Assembly (NCBI GenBank): GCA_013397695.1 | Contig: VYZI01000033.1 | Coordinates: forward strand, 2,359,776-2,423,775 | Source: Centropus unirufus | Taxonomy: Eukaryota; Chordata; Aves; Cuculiformes; Centropidae | Direction: 5' to 3' | Length of the DNA stretch: 64,000 nucleotides | Shown here: positions 24,886-35,005 of the stretch, in pieces | How positions within the stretch are numbered: position 1 is the first letter of the stretch | How the letters are laid out: each line of letters starts with the position of its first letter | Program-made: the position numbers and the translations under genes | The notes under the pieces: generated by a model | Seen by the model: only the letters and a program-made list of their open reading frames with translations | Database searches by the model: none | What the model was told of the DNA's origin: nothing

Positions 24886-26591
24886 CTGAGAATTTTAAAG
24901 AATAAAACTTAGTTTAAGTATTTTACCATTACAAATATAATCAGGACACACCAGCCAGTTTCTGACTTGCATTTTTACCACAAACTTATTTTTTTCTTTC
25001 AGTATGTGATCTTCTTCTTTGACAGTGCTGGATATTTAAAGGTAGACAATGACCTCATCATGAAGGTTGTGTTATGACTTTTTCTTTTCTAAAATTAATG
25101 CATGTTCTAACACAAGTTGATTGCATTTTTTTTTGCTTACGAAGTCTCTTTGGAGACAGTCAGCTCGGCAAATGAAACACAGATGAAAACACAAGTACTA
25201 AAATAAAAGCAGCTCTCGCTATTCAGAATAATTTACATTGAATTCTTAATTGTTTCATATAAGCTTGTCTGGATTGTAAATGGAGTAATGCAGAGGAAAA
25301 GGATTTCAAACTGGGACTGCTGATTTCTGTCATGTCTTACATCGTATGGTAATTAATATTCTTAATAAATAAAAAAGAACACAGGGGCTGTCACGGCAAG
25401 ATGAAACTTGAAAAAAAAAAATCCCTTCACTATAAACTTTTGAATATATTAGTCAGTTGTAACCAAGTCTGACAGAACTCAAAGTGCTCAAAGATCGTAA
25501 CTTCCTGCACAGTGGATGAAAACAAGCAACTATGAACTCACACGTTCATAGGCACAGCAAATACACAAGCAGAGAGTCTGTCTAAATGCCCCAAACACAA
25601 AAGTGTTACTATGAAGAGGTTCACACTTAGAGAGTGGAGTCAATCAACCTAAGGCAAAAATTCACAAGACAGTAGGTTTCAGTAAATATTTTCAACATTA
25701 CTGGAACTATAGAATCTTTTTTTAAAAAACTACTCTGAATGATTGGGTTACTTGCCTTCCAAAAGCATGAAAGTAACCCCCATACAGGGCTACCAGTATC
25801 CCTAAAACACAGGGTTTTTATTTTGTATAGAACCACATTCATATGTCGATTGTATAGAGGTAGAATTCTCTCACATGGTATTACTTCCCACATATACACC
25901 TTTCTATCTATACATTTCACATACAGACCTGCACAAGTGTATTTTCTAACAAGCTTTACGGGAGCTAGATATTACCAATAAGTAACAATAATAATAGTAA
26001 TTCCACTTCATCTCCACCTAGTGTTTTTACCAAAATATTCCTATTTGCTTCATTCCAGCACACAAGATTTGTACTCTATGAGCCACACAAATGGGATGAG
26101 ACATTATATATAACAACTTACAATATCTTTATATATTCTATATAGCTCTGCACAAAATAAAACCCCATGTAGGTAATGAAACTACAGCCATGACTGAAGG
26201 AAGTATTTCGGTATGTTCACAGATGTTTTCAATGCAGCAGACAGACAATCCTAAATCTACTTGAAATTCTGGAAATGCTAGCTGGTATCTAGGCAGTCCA
26301 GAGGTTCCAGATCCCTAACACTGAATCCATGAATTACTTTCTTATTTTATCTTAATAACAAAATACACTGTTCTCAGTGGAAAAAAAATGCACTGAACCT
26401 GGTGTCTGGAATATTTTTAATATTCCACACTTGAAATATTTTAAGTGACAGAGTAGAATAATGTGTCTCCACTGTCTCCCTTAGTAAAATAAGCACAGAC
26501 TATACAGTATTTTACAGTTACTTTGGGAACTGCAAAGCATCGCCTAAGAAGTAATTACCAAGAAAATTTTCCATCTACATCTCTTCACTGT

Positions 26592-26605
26592 AAAAAAAAA
26601 AAAAA
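26592..26605. repeat. poly(A) homopolymer run
   Basis: Fourteen A on the plus strand within an intron; simple sequence. Confidence 0.8.
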
Positions 26606-27089
26606 GACATTGAATCATGGTGAAATATTAATACACTCACTGAGAATAAAGACTGCAAATAGAGAACAATTTCCATGCTTGAGGCAAAACATTCACTAAA
26701 GGTACTGGGTGCGTATTCCACATTACACCTATCTATTAGAACAGTTAAATATGTTTAACAGCAGCAAGCTTAAAGCCACAGTATGGTATGCCCATTGAAA
26801 GTATAATGGCGTTTATAATCTTTATGCACTACATAAAGAAAACCACAAAAGTTAGATTGTACTTCAATCTCAAGTGTAAAACCATAGAATAAAATTTAGG
26901 TAAAAAGCTTTAAAAAACAAAATTAAACACAACCTGTAAAAAAAAATGGGCTTCCATATGAACAGTAAAAATCTTAGTAAGATCAGTGAAATTGTGGAAG
27001 ATGAGAAAAAAAGAAGTATTTTAAAAATGAGTATTATATTTGCTTGTGTATTTCGCCAAACATATCAAAAGCAGAAATTATGCAAGTCC

Positions 27090-27400
27090 CTGTAGCAACG
27101 GGAGATGATGAAGGTGTGAGGGAAACCTACAAGAAAGATAAAGGCATGCCAGAAAAGCTGAAGCATTCTTTGCATCAGTGTTCACTGCAGGAGAACTTAA
27201 GCTCACTTCCTTAATCCTTTTGTCACATCACAGTATCTATTGGAAATATTTCACACCAAACTGCTAATGAATAAAAACAAATTACCAGGACTAGGTGGAA
27301 TTAATCCAAACAGAAACTGCTGAGCATGTACACCACCAATGTTTAACCAATACTTAAACTGGTTTTGTTCAGGAGAACAAAAACACGGCAAATGAGATAA
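27090..27400 (+). mobile_element. old LINE relic (CR1/L3-like), ORF2 part
   Basis: GGAGATGATGAAGGTGTGAG, then GCATGCCAGAAAAGCTGAAG, TTTGCATCAGTGTTCACTGC, and later ATTACCAGGACTAGGTGGAA resemble consecutive reverse-transcriptase-region pieces of an amniote CR1/L3-type LINE, known to me as 'CCAGAAAAGCTGAATGAATT' and 'TCACCAGGACCAGATGG'. It is decayed and non-coding. Family assignment and borders are from memory of similar repeats. Confidence 0.45.
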
Positions 27401-27542
27401 CACTCTTCGGGAAGCATGTCTGCAAATCGGAAGAAGGGTTGAAGTACTAACAGAGGACTGCCGCTAAATATGGAAACATCTAGGGAGCCAACAAACACCT
27501 TGTAATGGGAAAACATGATTAATATATTCAGATTATTCAGTA

Positions 27543-27875
27543 GTGTGTCGCTGCAACAAGGACTGCACACTTGGCCTTACCAGCACAAGCGCAGCCAGCA
27601 GGGCAAGGGAGGTTAACCCTTTCCCTCGAAACACATATTGCATTCTGTGGCAACAGACACAAGCTGGGAGATGGGAAATTCTTTCTAGATATAAGGAAAA
27701 GATTGTTCACAGTGAGGCTGAACACTTGAGCAGATGCCCAGGGACCTCCATCCTTGGAGACACAAAAGTCTCACCTGGACAAAAGGCCCATGAGCACATG
27801 AACTTTTTTTTTAGGGGGTGGGAACAAAGACCTCCGGAAGTCCCTTTCTACCTACATGTCCTATAAACCAGTGAT
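27543..27875 (+). mobile_element. CR1 retroposon 3' fragment
   Basis: In the plus orientation this region has ordered CR1 landmarks: GCAACAAGGACTGCACAC, AGCGCAGCCAGCAGGGCAAG, GATATAAGGAAAAGATTGTT, CACAGTGAGG, CTCCATCCTTGGAGACA, CACCTGGACAAAAGGCCC, then GACCTCCGGAAGTCCCTTTC and a decayed 3' tail. It is divergent, with a small A/T-rich insertion near 27805. The 107-codon frame across it (27543-27866) is not a gene. Confidence 0.65.
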
Positions 27876-28184
27876 TGCAAATGACACAGGTCTGCCAGGA
27901 TCCTCCGAAGGAATTGTGACATGTACTCATGCAGCTCCTCTGGCATCCAACCCGGCATTTCAATTAGCTTTTAATAAACTTTAATTAGTTGGTTTTTTGT
28001 TGGTTTGTTTTTTAACCAAAAAAGACAGTTGCTGTATAGCTACTACAGGGAAAATGAGAAGGGTTTTTAAATAATCGTCACCTGATTAAAACCCATTGCC
28101 TATGCAATCAGAAGATCAAGAAGAGAGGTGATTAAGGAGTTAAAGTTTCCTGATAAAAAATCAGCAAGCATAATCAAAACTAAA

Positions 28185-28370
28185 ACTGATTGCAAAGGAT
28201 ATCAGCAGGATCAAAGATAAATTTAAATTGATTCTTAAGGGGCAAAATGACTGTAACACACAGATATAATGACGGGTGCTAAACCACCACTACCCAGGAA
28301 AGAATTCATGGAGTCAGTGCCAGCAGCTTTCTAAAAACATCTAGACAATACTCACAAGTACTAAAAGAAA
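28185..28370 (+). mobile_element. old LINE relic (CR1/L3-like), fragment
   Basis: A GGTGCTAAACCACCACTACC block, a GAAAGAATTCATGGAGTCAG block and then TTCTAAAAACATCTAGACAA resemble successive pieces of the plus-strand ORF2 of old CR1/L3-type LINEs seen in turtles (pieces like 'GAAAGAGATCTTGGAGTCAT' and 'TCTGAAAACATCC'). It is strongly decayed and has no open frame. It may be part of the same insertion as the relic at 27090-27400. Confidence 0.4.
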
Positions 28371-29739
28371 TTACATTATTGGAAATAATAATGATAGGAT
28401 GAAAAAGTAAAATAGAAATAATGTAACCTTCTCTAATATCATGGGACATTCATGTTTGAGGTACATGTAATTTGTGACACTAAAACATATGTAGCACAAT
28501 TAGAAAAACTACAGGGAACATCATGAACCACAGCGTGAAATGGGTTCTCTAAAGGTTTGAGACCAAATTCTTAACCTAGAAAAGTGATGACTGCTGTGGA
28601 TATTTTTGTCAACAAAATCAGGAATACTCTGCATAAGATGATAGTGAATTAGGTTTGTTCTTTGTTTTGAAAGGGTTTTTGATTTCCCCCCCCCTTTTTT
28701 ATATTAGATTTGTATGTCACTGAAGTGTAGAGACACTTATTGGGGAGTTATTCCTCTTTGACATTCCATCATATCTTTATCAAAATTCAGATTGTGTCAT
28801 GAATCTACTGTGCTCTCTGTATTCCCTGAATTCTGTTCTAAGAAACTCAGAAAGAAAAAACCAAAACAGTATGTTCTTGTAATTATTTTACAGGTTACTA
28901 AAATCCCACACTAATGATATTTAAAGATAATAGTAGAGAAAATATTTTCATCCTCAATGCAGATGATCTTCCAAAGCTACCAAAATCAAGACTATAAGCT
29001 GTGACTCAATACCTGTCAATGTTACCCACTTCAGATGAATGGATACTTTTACGCCAGCAAAGCACAGACTGTATATACTTACAAAGACAAGCCAGTAATG
29101 AGATCTTTGCATATTCTACTTAATTTTCACTTGTCTTTGTTTTATCAAACCAGATTGTAACGAGCAAGTGCTGTGTACCAAACGTGTTATTAAATCTGCA
29201 GATTTAAAGGTATGTTACGTTTTGAACATGAGCAGCATAGGCTTTTCCAGATAACTGTGTATTACCTTCCACTGAAAACATTTTGACAACCATATCTACA
29301 TAGACAGAGCATAGTTACCCAAACATAAATTACTATAATTAATACACAGTTATAGTGATAAATCTATAACAGAACAGGAAAAAAAGAATCATTCAGAATT
29401 TCCTGTGCTGAAGTATAAGGTTCACAGACACACAGCTCAATGCCATGCATGTATCAACAAGCTTGTAAGCTGGAGACAGACCCAGTTTTACCAGTGACTG
29501 GAGAATGCTCATTTTGGTTTCCTCTAATTAAGAAGCCTTCCATACATAGGAAAATTTTGCTCAAAAAAGCATGGGAATTTCCTCTAACGGAAATAGCTCA
29601 CTAAATCTAGATATGCCTGAAAATCCATCAGTCAAAGTTATTGTCAACCACTACAGCAAGTCTATTATAATCTTCAGACAGAACAAAGTTTGAGATTTCC
29701 ACAATGGGTTGTGCTCCTAGCAGGAGATGCATGCCTTCT

Positions 29740-29808
29740 CTACCTCCTGGTGGTCCTCCCTAGATTGAACTGAGATGTAAATGCATCATCTCCACTACCT
29801 CCTGCTGG
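29740..29808 (-). promoter_or_regulatory. two CTCF-like motifs in tandem
   Basis: On the minus strand, CCAGCAGGAGGTAG (29808-29795) and CCACCAGGAGGTAG (29753-29740) are spaced 55 bp apart in the same orientation. Each fits 12 of 14 positions of the CTCF core (CCASYAGRKGGCRS); both depart at the same two places (A for K, T for C). A weaker, oppositely oriented match lies at 29717-29730. Binding is not shown by sequence alone. Confidence 0.35.
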
Positions 29809-32740
29809 CGTCGGAGCAGGGATCACGCTATATGGTTCACTAATGAGAAAAATCTATTTCCCGGCACAAACTGAAGGAACGAAGAACATAGAATAGGACC
29901 TGGTTTTCTGCCAGCGATGTGGGTGGAAGGGAGATGGTGTGGGTGGAATTACAATGATAAAACAATGCTCTGTCTGAAATCTGGTTTCACCTAAAAGATG
30001 CTGGGCCCAAGAATAGCAGTCTCAGAGGCTTCCGTGCCCCTCCAAAACAAAGGAGGTATCTGCAAATGAGTTCAAATGGACTGCAAAAATCAATTTATTT
30101 TATGAGCAAGCTCTGAATGGCTTTTTTTAGACTTTTCTTCTCAGAACTGGGAATTACATTCAATTACAACCTGGCACTTCAACAAATTGCATGTGACTAA
30201 GAAGGCATAAAACCTGGTACGCTACTGGGTAAGTGTCCTACAATTGTTCTGTCTTTAGATTTTATGGCTTCTGAATGTTGGTATGGTGCCTGCTGTAACA
30301 CAGTTTGAAATGCAGTTACATTTTCGAGTACTGGTTCGGCACACACGAAGAATCAGGCAAGTCTGACAAAGCACCCAAGCAGTCATTAGATTCAAGTTTC
30401 AGCACACCAGCATAGAAAACATATTCCAAATCAGTTCTTCGATATCCTAACCATCTCATGTCATTTCACATCATGGATGACCTGCTACTCTGGCCAGGTT
30501 ACTATGTAAGCACAATTGTGAACTGTCGTAACACCGATACAGACATTCATTCAATATTGTAATTACTTAGTGGTATTCAACACGTTTTATTATCAGTAAC
30601 GTTTTCATATCTTAAAAAATTAAAATCAAGCTATCCTTAGAAAAGGATTCAAGGCATTCAATTAGAGAGAGTCTATTTAGTTATAATATTAAAATCTACA
30701 GAGTGCACTGAAAACAGGTCACTAGATTATGTACAGGAACAGAACTAGAAAATAGATTTTTTAAGGTTTTTCACTTACTAGGCTTTACTAGAGTAAGAAT
30801 ATGATAATGCAGGTAAGAGAATTAACAATTCCACAGAGAGATATGCTGTCAGAAACAGGATATGTGCAATATGTGTATATATGTGTGTGTACACATAAAG
30901 AAACATGAGTGAAATGAATTAAATGAGCTATTACCCAGTTATAACATGATAAAAAATTTGAATGCTGTGTTCAAGCACTATTTCCAACTGTGACTTCTTC
31001 CTTTTCAATCCATGTTAGGTCTAATCAGGAAATGTAATTATTCAAATACAAGACTGCAACATCCAAATTTTGCTTTAAGCAAAAGTAATAATGAAAGACA
31101 GAGACCACAGGAAAAAAGAAAATCTTTCTACTCTTGATGTTAATCTGATGTGGCACTTTTTCATTCAAGGAACAAAAAGAAACCATTCCCAACGCTGCCA
31201 CTGATAAAAGAATTACTAGTTCCTGCCAAAAAGCTCAGCTTTTCATTCCATCGTTTTAAAATTGTTTTAAAGCGTGTAAAACACTTAGCCTTGTATGAGG
31301 ATTAAGAGTTAAATGAAATGTTTTTTCCTCTGTTTTTTTCCCTTTCTTAAACAAAAGCTTCGTGTTCTTTTAAATCGAGTTACTGGAGTGAGAAGGAATA
31401 GGGATATGGATAGAGACTCAAGATTCAAACGAACTTCTAAAACATTTCCCTCCACGATTCACCAGAAACCAGTGCCAGTTACATAAAATAAAAGGTACAA
31501 TGCTTTCTTCCCTGCAAATAATTCATATTTTGTATTAAGGATTGAAAACATAATCCTATTCCAGCCTTAGACAATCTTCTTTATTAAATACAACCCATTT
31601 CATTCACACAATGGACATACGGTCTACTGAAATCCGAAAGCTGCTCCTGACTTGCTGAGCTTTGGAAGAAGAAAGAAAATGGCCAACAGGACAACTAAAT
31701 AAATTAGACAAGGACAATGAACAGAGATATTCACCAAGTTCTGGATGACTGCAGAAGCAGGTGAAGTTTGCATATGGACAATGGCTGGTATTGAAGTACT
31801 AAGGGAAAACTAATTACTCAAACCCAGATTTTAAGCCTCCACCGAGTAAATTTGTTATAATTAACACTGATATTACCAGCCTCCCAGTTAAATATGCCGG
31901 GAAAACATTTAGCATTAATCTAGTAAACATGGTTTTAAATCCAACATCTTATTTTCTAAAAAGGTCTCTTTAATTCTGATACAATTGACAGTATGATGAG
32001 CTATCATGGCTCATGCTGGAATACCAAGCTTCTGCTCTGAGAACTGCATGAGCAGTAAAATACTGGGCTCAGTGCAGATACAAAACTTACTGAAATATTC
32101 AGTGACTCTACAGCGGAATTTACATACATATGCACATAAAGAGACTTATTGTTGCTATCTACCACTCATAACCTTTTCTCATAGTACTGGAGAATTTATC
32201 CATTCTTTGTACTTTATCTATAACAAGGAACAAGCCTAATATAGAATTTTATTTAAAACTATAATGTGAAACAGGAAAAGGCAAAAAAAAAAAGATGCAA
32301 CTATGACAAAATAATAAATGTGGCTATCACACCATCTGATCACCACAATAACAAAGACCTGTATTAGAGGCCAGATTAAATCCTTATGCGACCTCAGCTC
32401 CTTTATCCTTGACCAAAGCCACTAAGAAAAAGTAAACCACATCTAGATCTATGCTTCCAGCTCAGTAAATGAATAAACAAATAATATAAAAGCAATTATT
32501 TCACACAGCCTAGTGGCAAGTGTGTTTTTTATGTCATGGCATTAACACCCCCTTCCCTGCTCCCAACTTTTTTTGACAGTTTTTTATAAGCAAATGAGGT
32601 AGTAGTTATCCCCTTTTTAATTCATTTAAAATGTTTCCCGTGCCTGAAATCTGTTCAAGGCAGCCAGACTTTATCCAATGTGTTGGTGACATGCTGAACA
32701 AATGAAAAAATGAAAAGCAAAAGCGTATAGACCAGAAATG

Positions 32741-32746
32741 TTTATT
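32741..32746 (-). promoter_or_regulatory. candidate intronic poly(A) signal (AATAAA)
   Basis: A consensus AATAAA on the minus strand lies 63 nt past the in-frame stop reached by reading through the donor at 32826. It is followed by a T-rich stretch (TTTTGCTTTTCATTTTTTCA). Together these have the layout of an alternative 3' end. AATAAA is frequent in AT-rich introns, so its use is inferred only. Confidence 0.4.
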
Positions 32747-32826
32747 GAAAAAGAAAATAAAATTAAAAGACAAAAAATGGGTGGGAAGCACAGCACACAG
32801 AACTAAGAATTAAAAAAACATCTTAC

Positions 32827-33049
32827 ATTCTGCCTTAATGGCAGCACAGTTAATAGGGACAAAGGGACGTCTTGCTGCCTGCCGCAGCCGAAGGGTATTT
32901 TTGCAGACCTGACGGGCCAGTTTTGTCCAACACGTTGTGTGAAGAAAGAAAGCCTGACGTGTTTTCACTGCCGACTTTGGGCTTCCAGTGTTACGAACTG
33001 GAGTTCCCTGTGTGGCCTGCCGGGACATGTGAGTTCTAACATGAGGTTC
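32827..33049 (-). CDS. MTA3: MTA3 exon: basic RBBP4/7-binding-type segment
   Basis: A 223-nt exon with acceptor TTTTTGTAG and donor GTAAGA. It has 74 codons beginning EPHVRTHMSRQATQGTPVRN and running through KTRQAFFLHTTCWTKLARQV and RLRQAARRPFVPINCAAIKAE, plus T of a Tyr codon. The region corresponds to the first RBBP4/7 (RbAp48/46) binding segment described for MTA1, here with the MTA3-type sequence. HTTCW replaces the human HTTYF, with Lys-Leu-Ala-Arg following. Reading through the donor adds only CKMFF before a stop at 32810-32812, which is the basis of a possible short isoform. Residues 268-342. Confidence 0.97.
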
Positions 33050-33517
33050 CTACAAAAAAAAACCCAGAAAATCACAACACATACTTCTGAATAACAGCAT
33101 TCAAAAAATCCACACGGTAAATAAAATTATATCTATAAGCACTATATGAAAAAACTTGGGCTTAGGTATGAAGCTCTAAAATACAGAGAAATCTATTATG
33201 AGTGGATATATAATGCCTTTCTAGGTGAGATACTATGTAGTCATATAAACGCTTCATAGATAACACACCATTTGCCTGGCATGATGACATTTGTCCCTCA
33301 AAAACCGCGTGAACGGATGTTCATTGATCTAAGACTTGGTCAAATAAGGACAGGGCTGGACCTGTGATATGTTCAGTTCTATTTAAGATGGGAAAAGGAT
33401 TAATAAATTGAGTTTTGCAATAACAAAATTGAACACAGACATTTAACCCCATTCCATTACATATTCAAATCAGAGCACCCCATTTTGACTCCAGGAAATT
33501 TATCTACACAGTCCTAC
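33050..33517. other. MTA3 intron, 468 bp
   Basis: The shortest intron in the window. Its 3' end on the minus strand carries a T-rich tract right before TAG. Nothing else seen. Confidence 0.75.
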
Positions 33518-33669
33518 CTCTGTAGGTTGGCTGGAAGACAGTTTATCTTCATCTGTCTGTGTGGGCATTTTCAGGCCACCATATTTCTTCCAATAAATCC
33601 AGCAAGATGCACACAATCTACATTGCATATTAGGAGGACCCCAAGAATACCATTGGTGAGACTGTGGAG
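33518..33669 (-). CDS. MTA3: MTA3 exon: second half of GATA-type zinc finger
   Basis: A 152-nt exon with acceptor CTCCTTAG and donor GTAGGA. CT completes a Thr codon (A+CT), then come 50 codons beginning PQSHQWYSWGPPNMQCRLCA and ending SSSQPTE. CRLC at residues 233-236 completes a C-x2-C-x17-C-x2-C finger with CESC from the previous exon, the exact GATA spacing. SWGPPNMQCRLC and YWKKYGGLKMPTQ are hallmarks of MTA proteins. All four zinc ligands are present. The last ten or so residues are Ser-rich linker. Residues 217-267. Confidence 0.97.
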
Positions 33670-34880
33670 CTAAGGAGGAGAAAACAGCACAGGTAAACTG
33701 GTGCATGCTACATTCAATAACAAAGCCAAGTGCCCTAATAGGTGGCTTTATGTGGCCATAATACATGGCATTAGAAGAGCAGTAGATGAATAAATTTAAC
33801 TTGTTTGATACAGAGAAAATAAGAAGTCGATTTTTAGTAGATTTATTTTTTACAAAACCACCCCAGAAGTCAACTCCAAATGGAAATTACCAAAATGCTT
33901 CCTTATTTATTTTCAGAGACTTTGTATTGGGAAGAAGAGACTTCTTTTCAGGGGACTACCGAAGCCCGATAAATCTTCCACTATTTCTAATCTTACACTG
34001 GAAGACAGGTTTATTAAGTTACTTTTTAAGAATTACTTGTGATCTGGGTTTCTCAAATCATGAAAAGTGAGTACTTATTAATCAAGCTCCATTTAAGAAA
34101 AGGGCAAGCAGATCTCCTACTGACCTTGAGGATGCATATGTAGCTTACTACTGTGTGTGTGCAGACTAGAAGGAAACACTAATTTAATCTTTATTCTTTT
34201 CTTTTTGTAATCTTTCACAAGAAAATTATTCTTTCAAAAATGCAATTTGAAAAAAAACAAAGTATGTAACTGAAATTTTCTATATACAATATATGGTTTT
34301 AATTGGTATGAAAGAGATAGGGAGCCATAGCAATGACACGCAAGAACTCATATAGCGGACCTTTTCATTTCGTTCCATTCCTTGATTTTAAACCTGTTCT
34401 CATATAACCTATGCTGAACACTGCTGTTTCATGAAGTCCAAGGACCCCAAGAAACACATAAAATACCAGGAAAAAACAAAAATGTCCATACCCTGCCCTT
34501 CAACAATAGGGCAGAGGGGTTGACTAAAACTGAAAAAAACAACTCAAAACCCCTGCAGCCATAGAGGAGAAACAAAAGTGTATTTATATCTAGTATTCTG
34601 AAGATAAAGGAATAATAGATCAGTGCCATCATACCAATCATAGTTTACTACTTCATCTTTCAGTACTTAATTGTTAAAAAAATTATAAAATGGATTTGAA
34701 TATTTATATTTAATGAATATATTGAAGGCAGCACTAGCTTAAAGCTTATCCCTGCCACGAGTCACTGAAAATTATGCTCTGTAGCATTCTAACAAAAGTA
34801 CATGCTTTTTAAAAACAAACGTATACGAAGATTAGCCAGAACTCCTGATTTAATAATAAATAAATAATAAATTTACTTAC
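33670..34880. other. MTA3 intron, 1.2 kb, splitting the zinc finger
   Basis: A short AT-rich intron between the two Cys pairs of the GATA-type finger. A plus-strand open frame at 33786-34070 has no recognisable content. No repeats recognised. Confidence 0.65.
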
Positions 34881-35005
34881 TGTAGCAGCTTTCACAAGCC
34901 CGACCTATTAACGAAGCCTGTGCCTGATAAGAGGCTCCCATTGATCCATTGACTGCAGCAGGTTTCCCATTGTTGCTGGACATTTGATTGGGATTTGGTT
35001 TATTG
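34881..35005 (-). CDS. MTA3: MTA3 exon: linker and first half of GATA-type zinc finger
   Basis: A 125-nt exon with acceptor TTTTAAG and donor GTAAGT. It completes Tyr (TA+C), has 41 codons beginning NKPNPNQMSSNNGKPAAVNG and ending GRACESCY, then one base A. The linker is low in hydrophobics, as in human MTA3 (SKPNPNQISTSNGKPGAVNG). CESC, at residues 212-215, supplies the first Cys pair of the finger. The first bases of the exon contain an AATAAA hexamer (CAATAAACC), a coding coincidence. The acceptor has a T-rich but A-interrupted tract. Residues 175-216. Confidence 0.95.

Larger units (their letters stand above)
24886..32826. other. MTA3 intron, 7.9 kb, with LINE relics
   Basis: Contains the LINE relics at about 27090-27400 and 28185-28370, a CR1 3' end at about 27543-27875, the CTCF-like motifs at 29740-29808, an A-run of 14 at 26592-26605, and the candidate poly(A) signal near its 5' end. 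No exon recognised. Confidence 0.6.

Noticed and set aside
27543..27866. 107-codon plus-strand frame
   Set aside because: Coincides with a CR1 3' fragment and has no CR1 protein homology.
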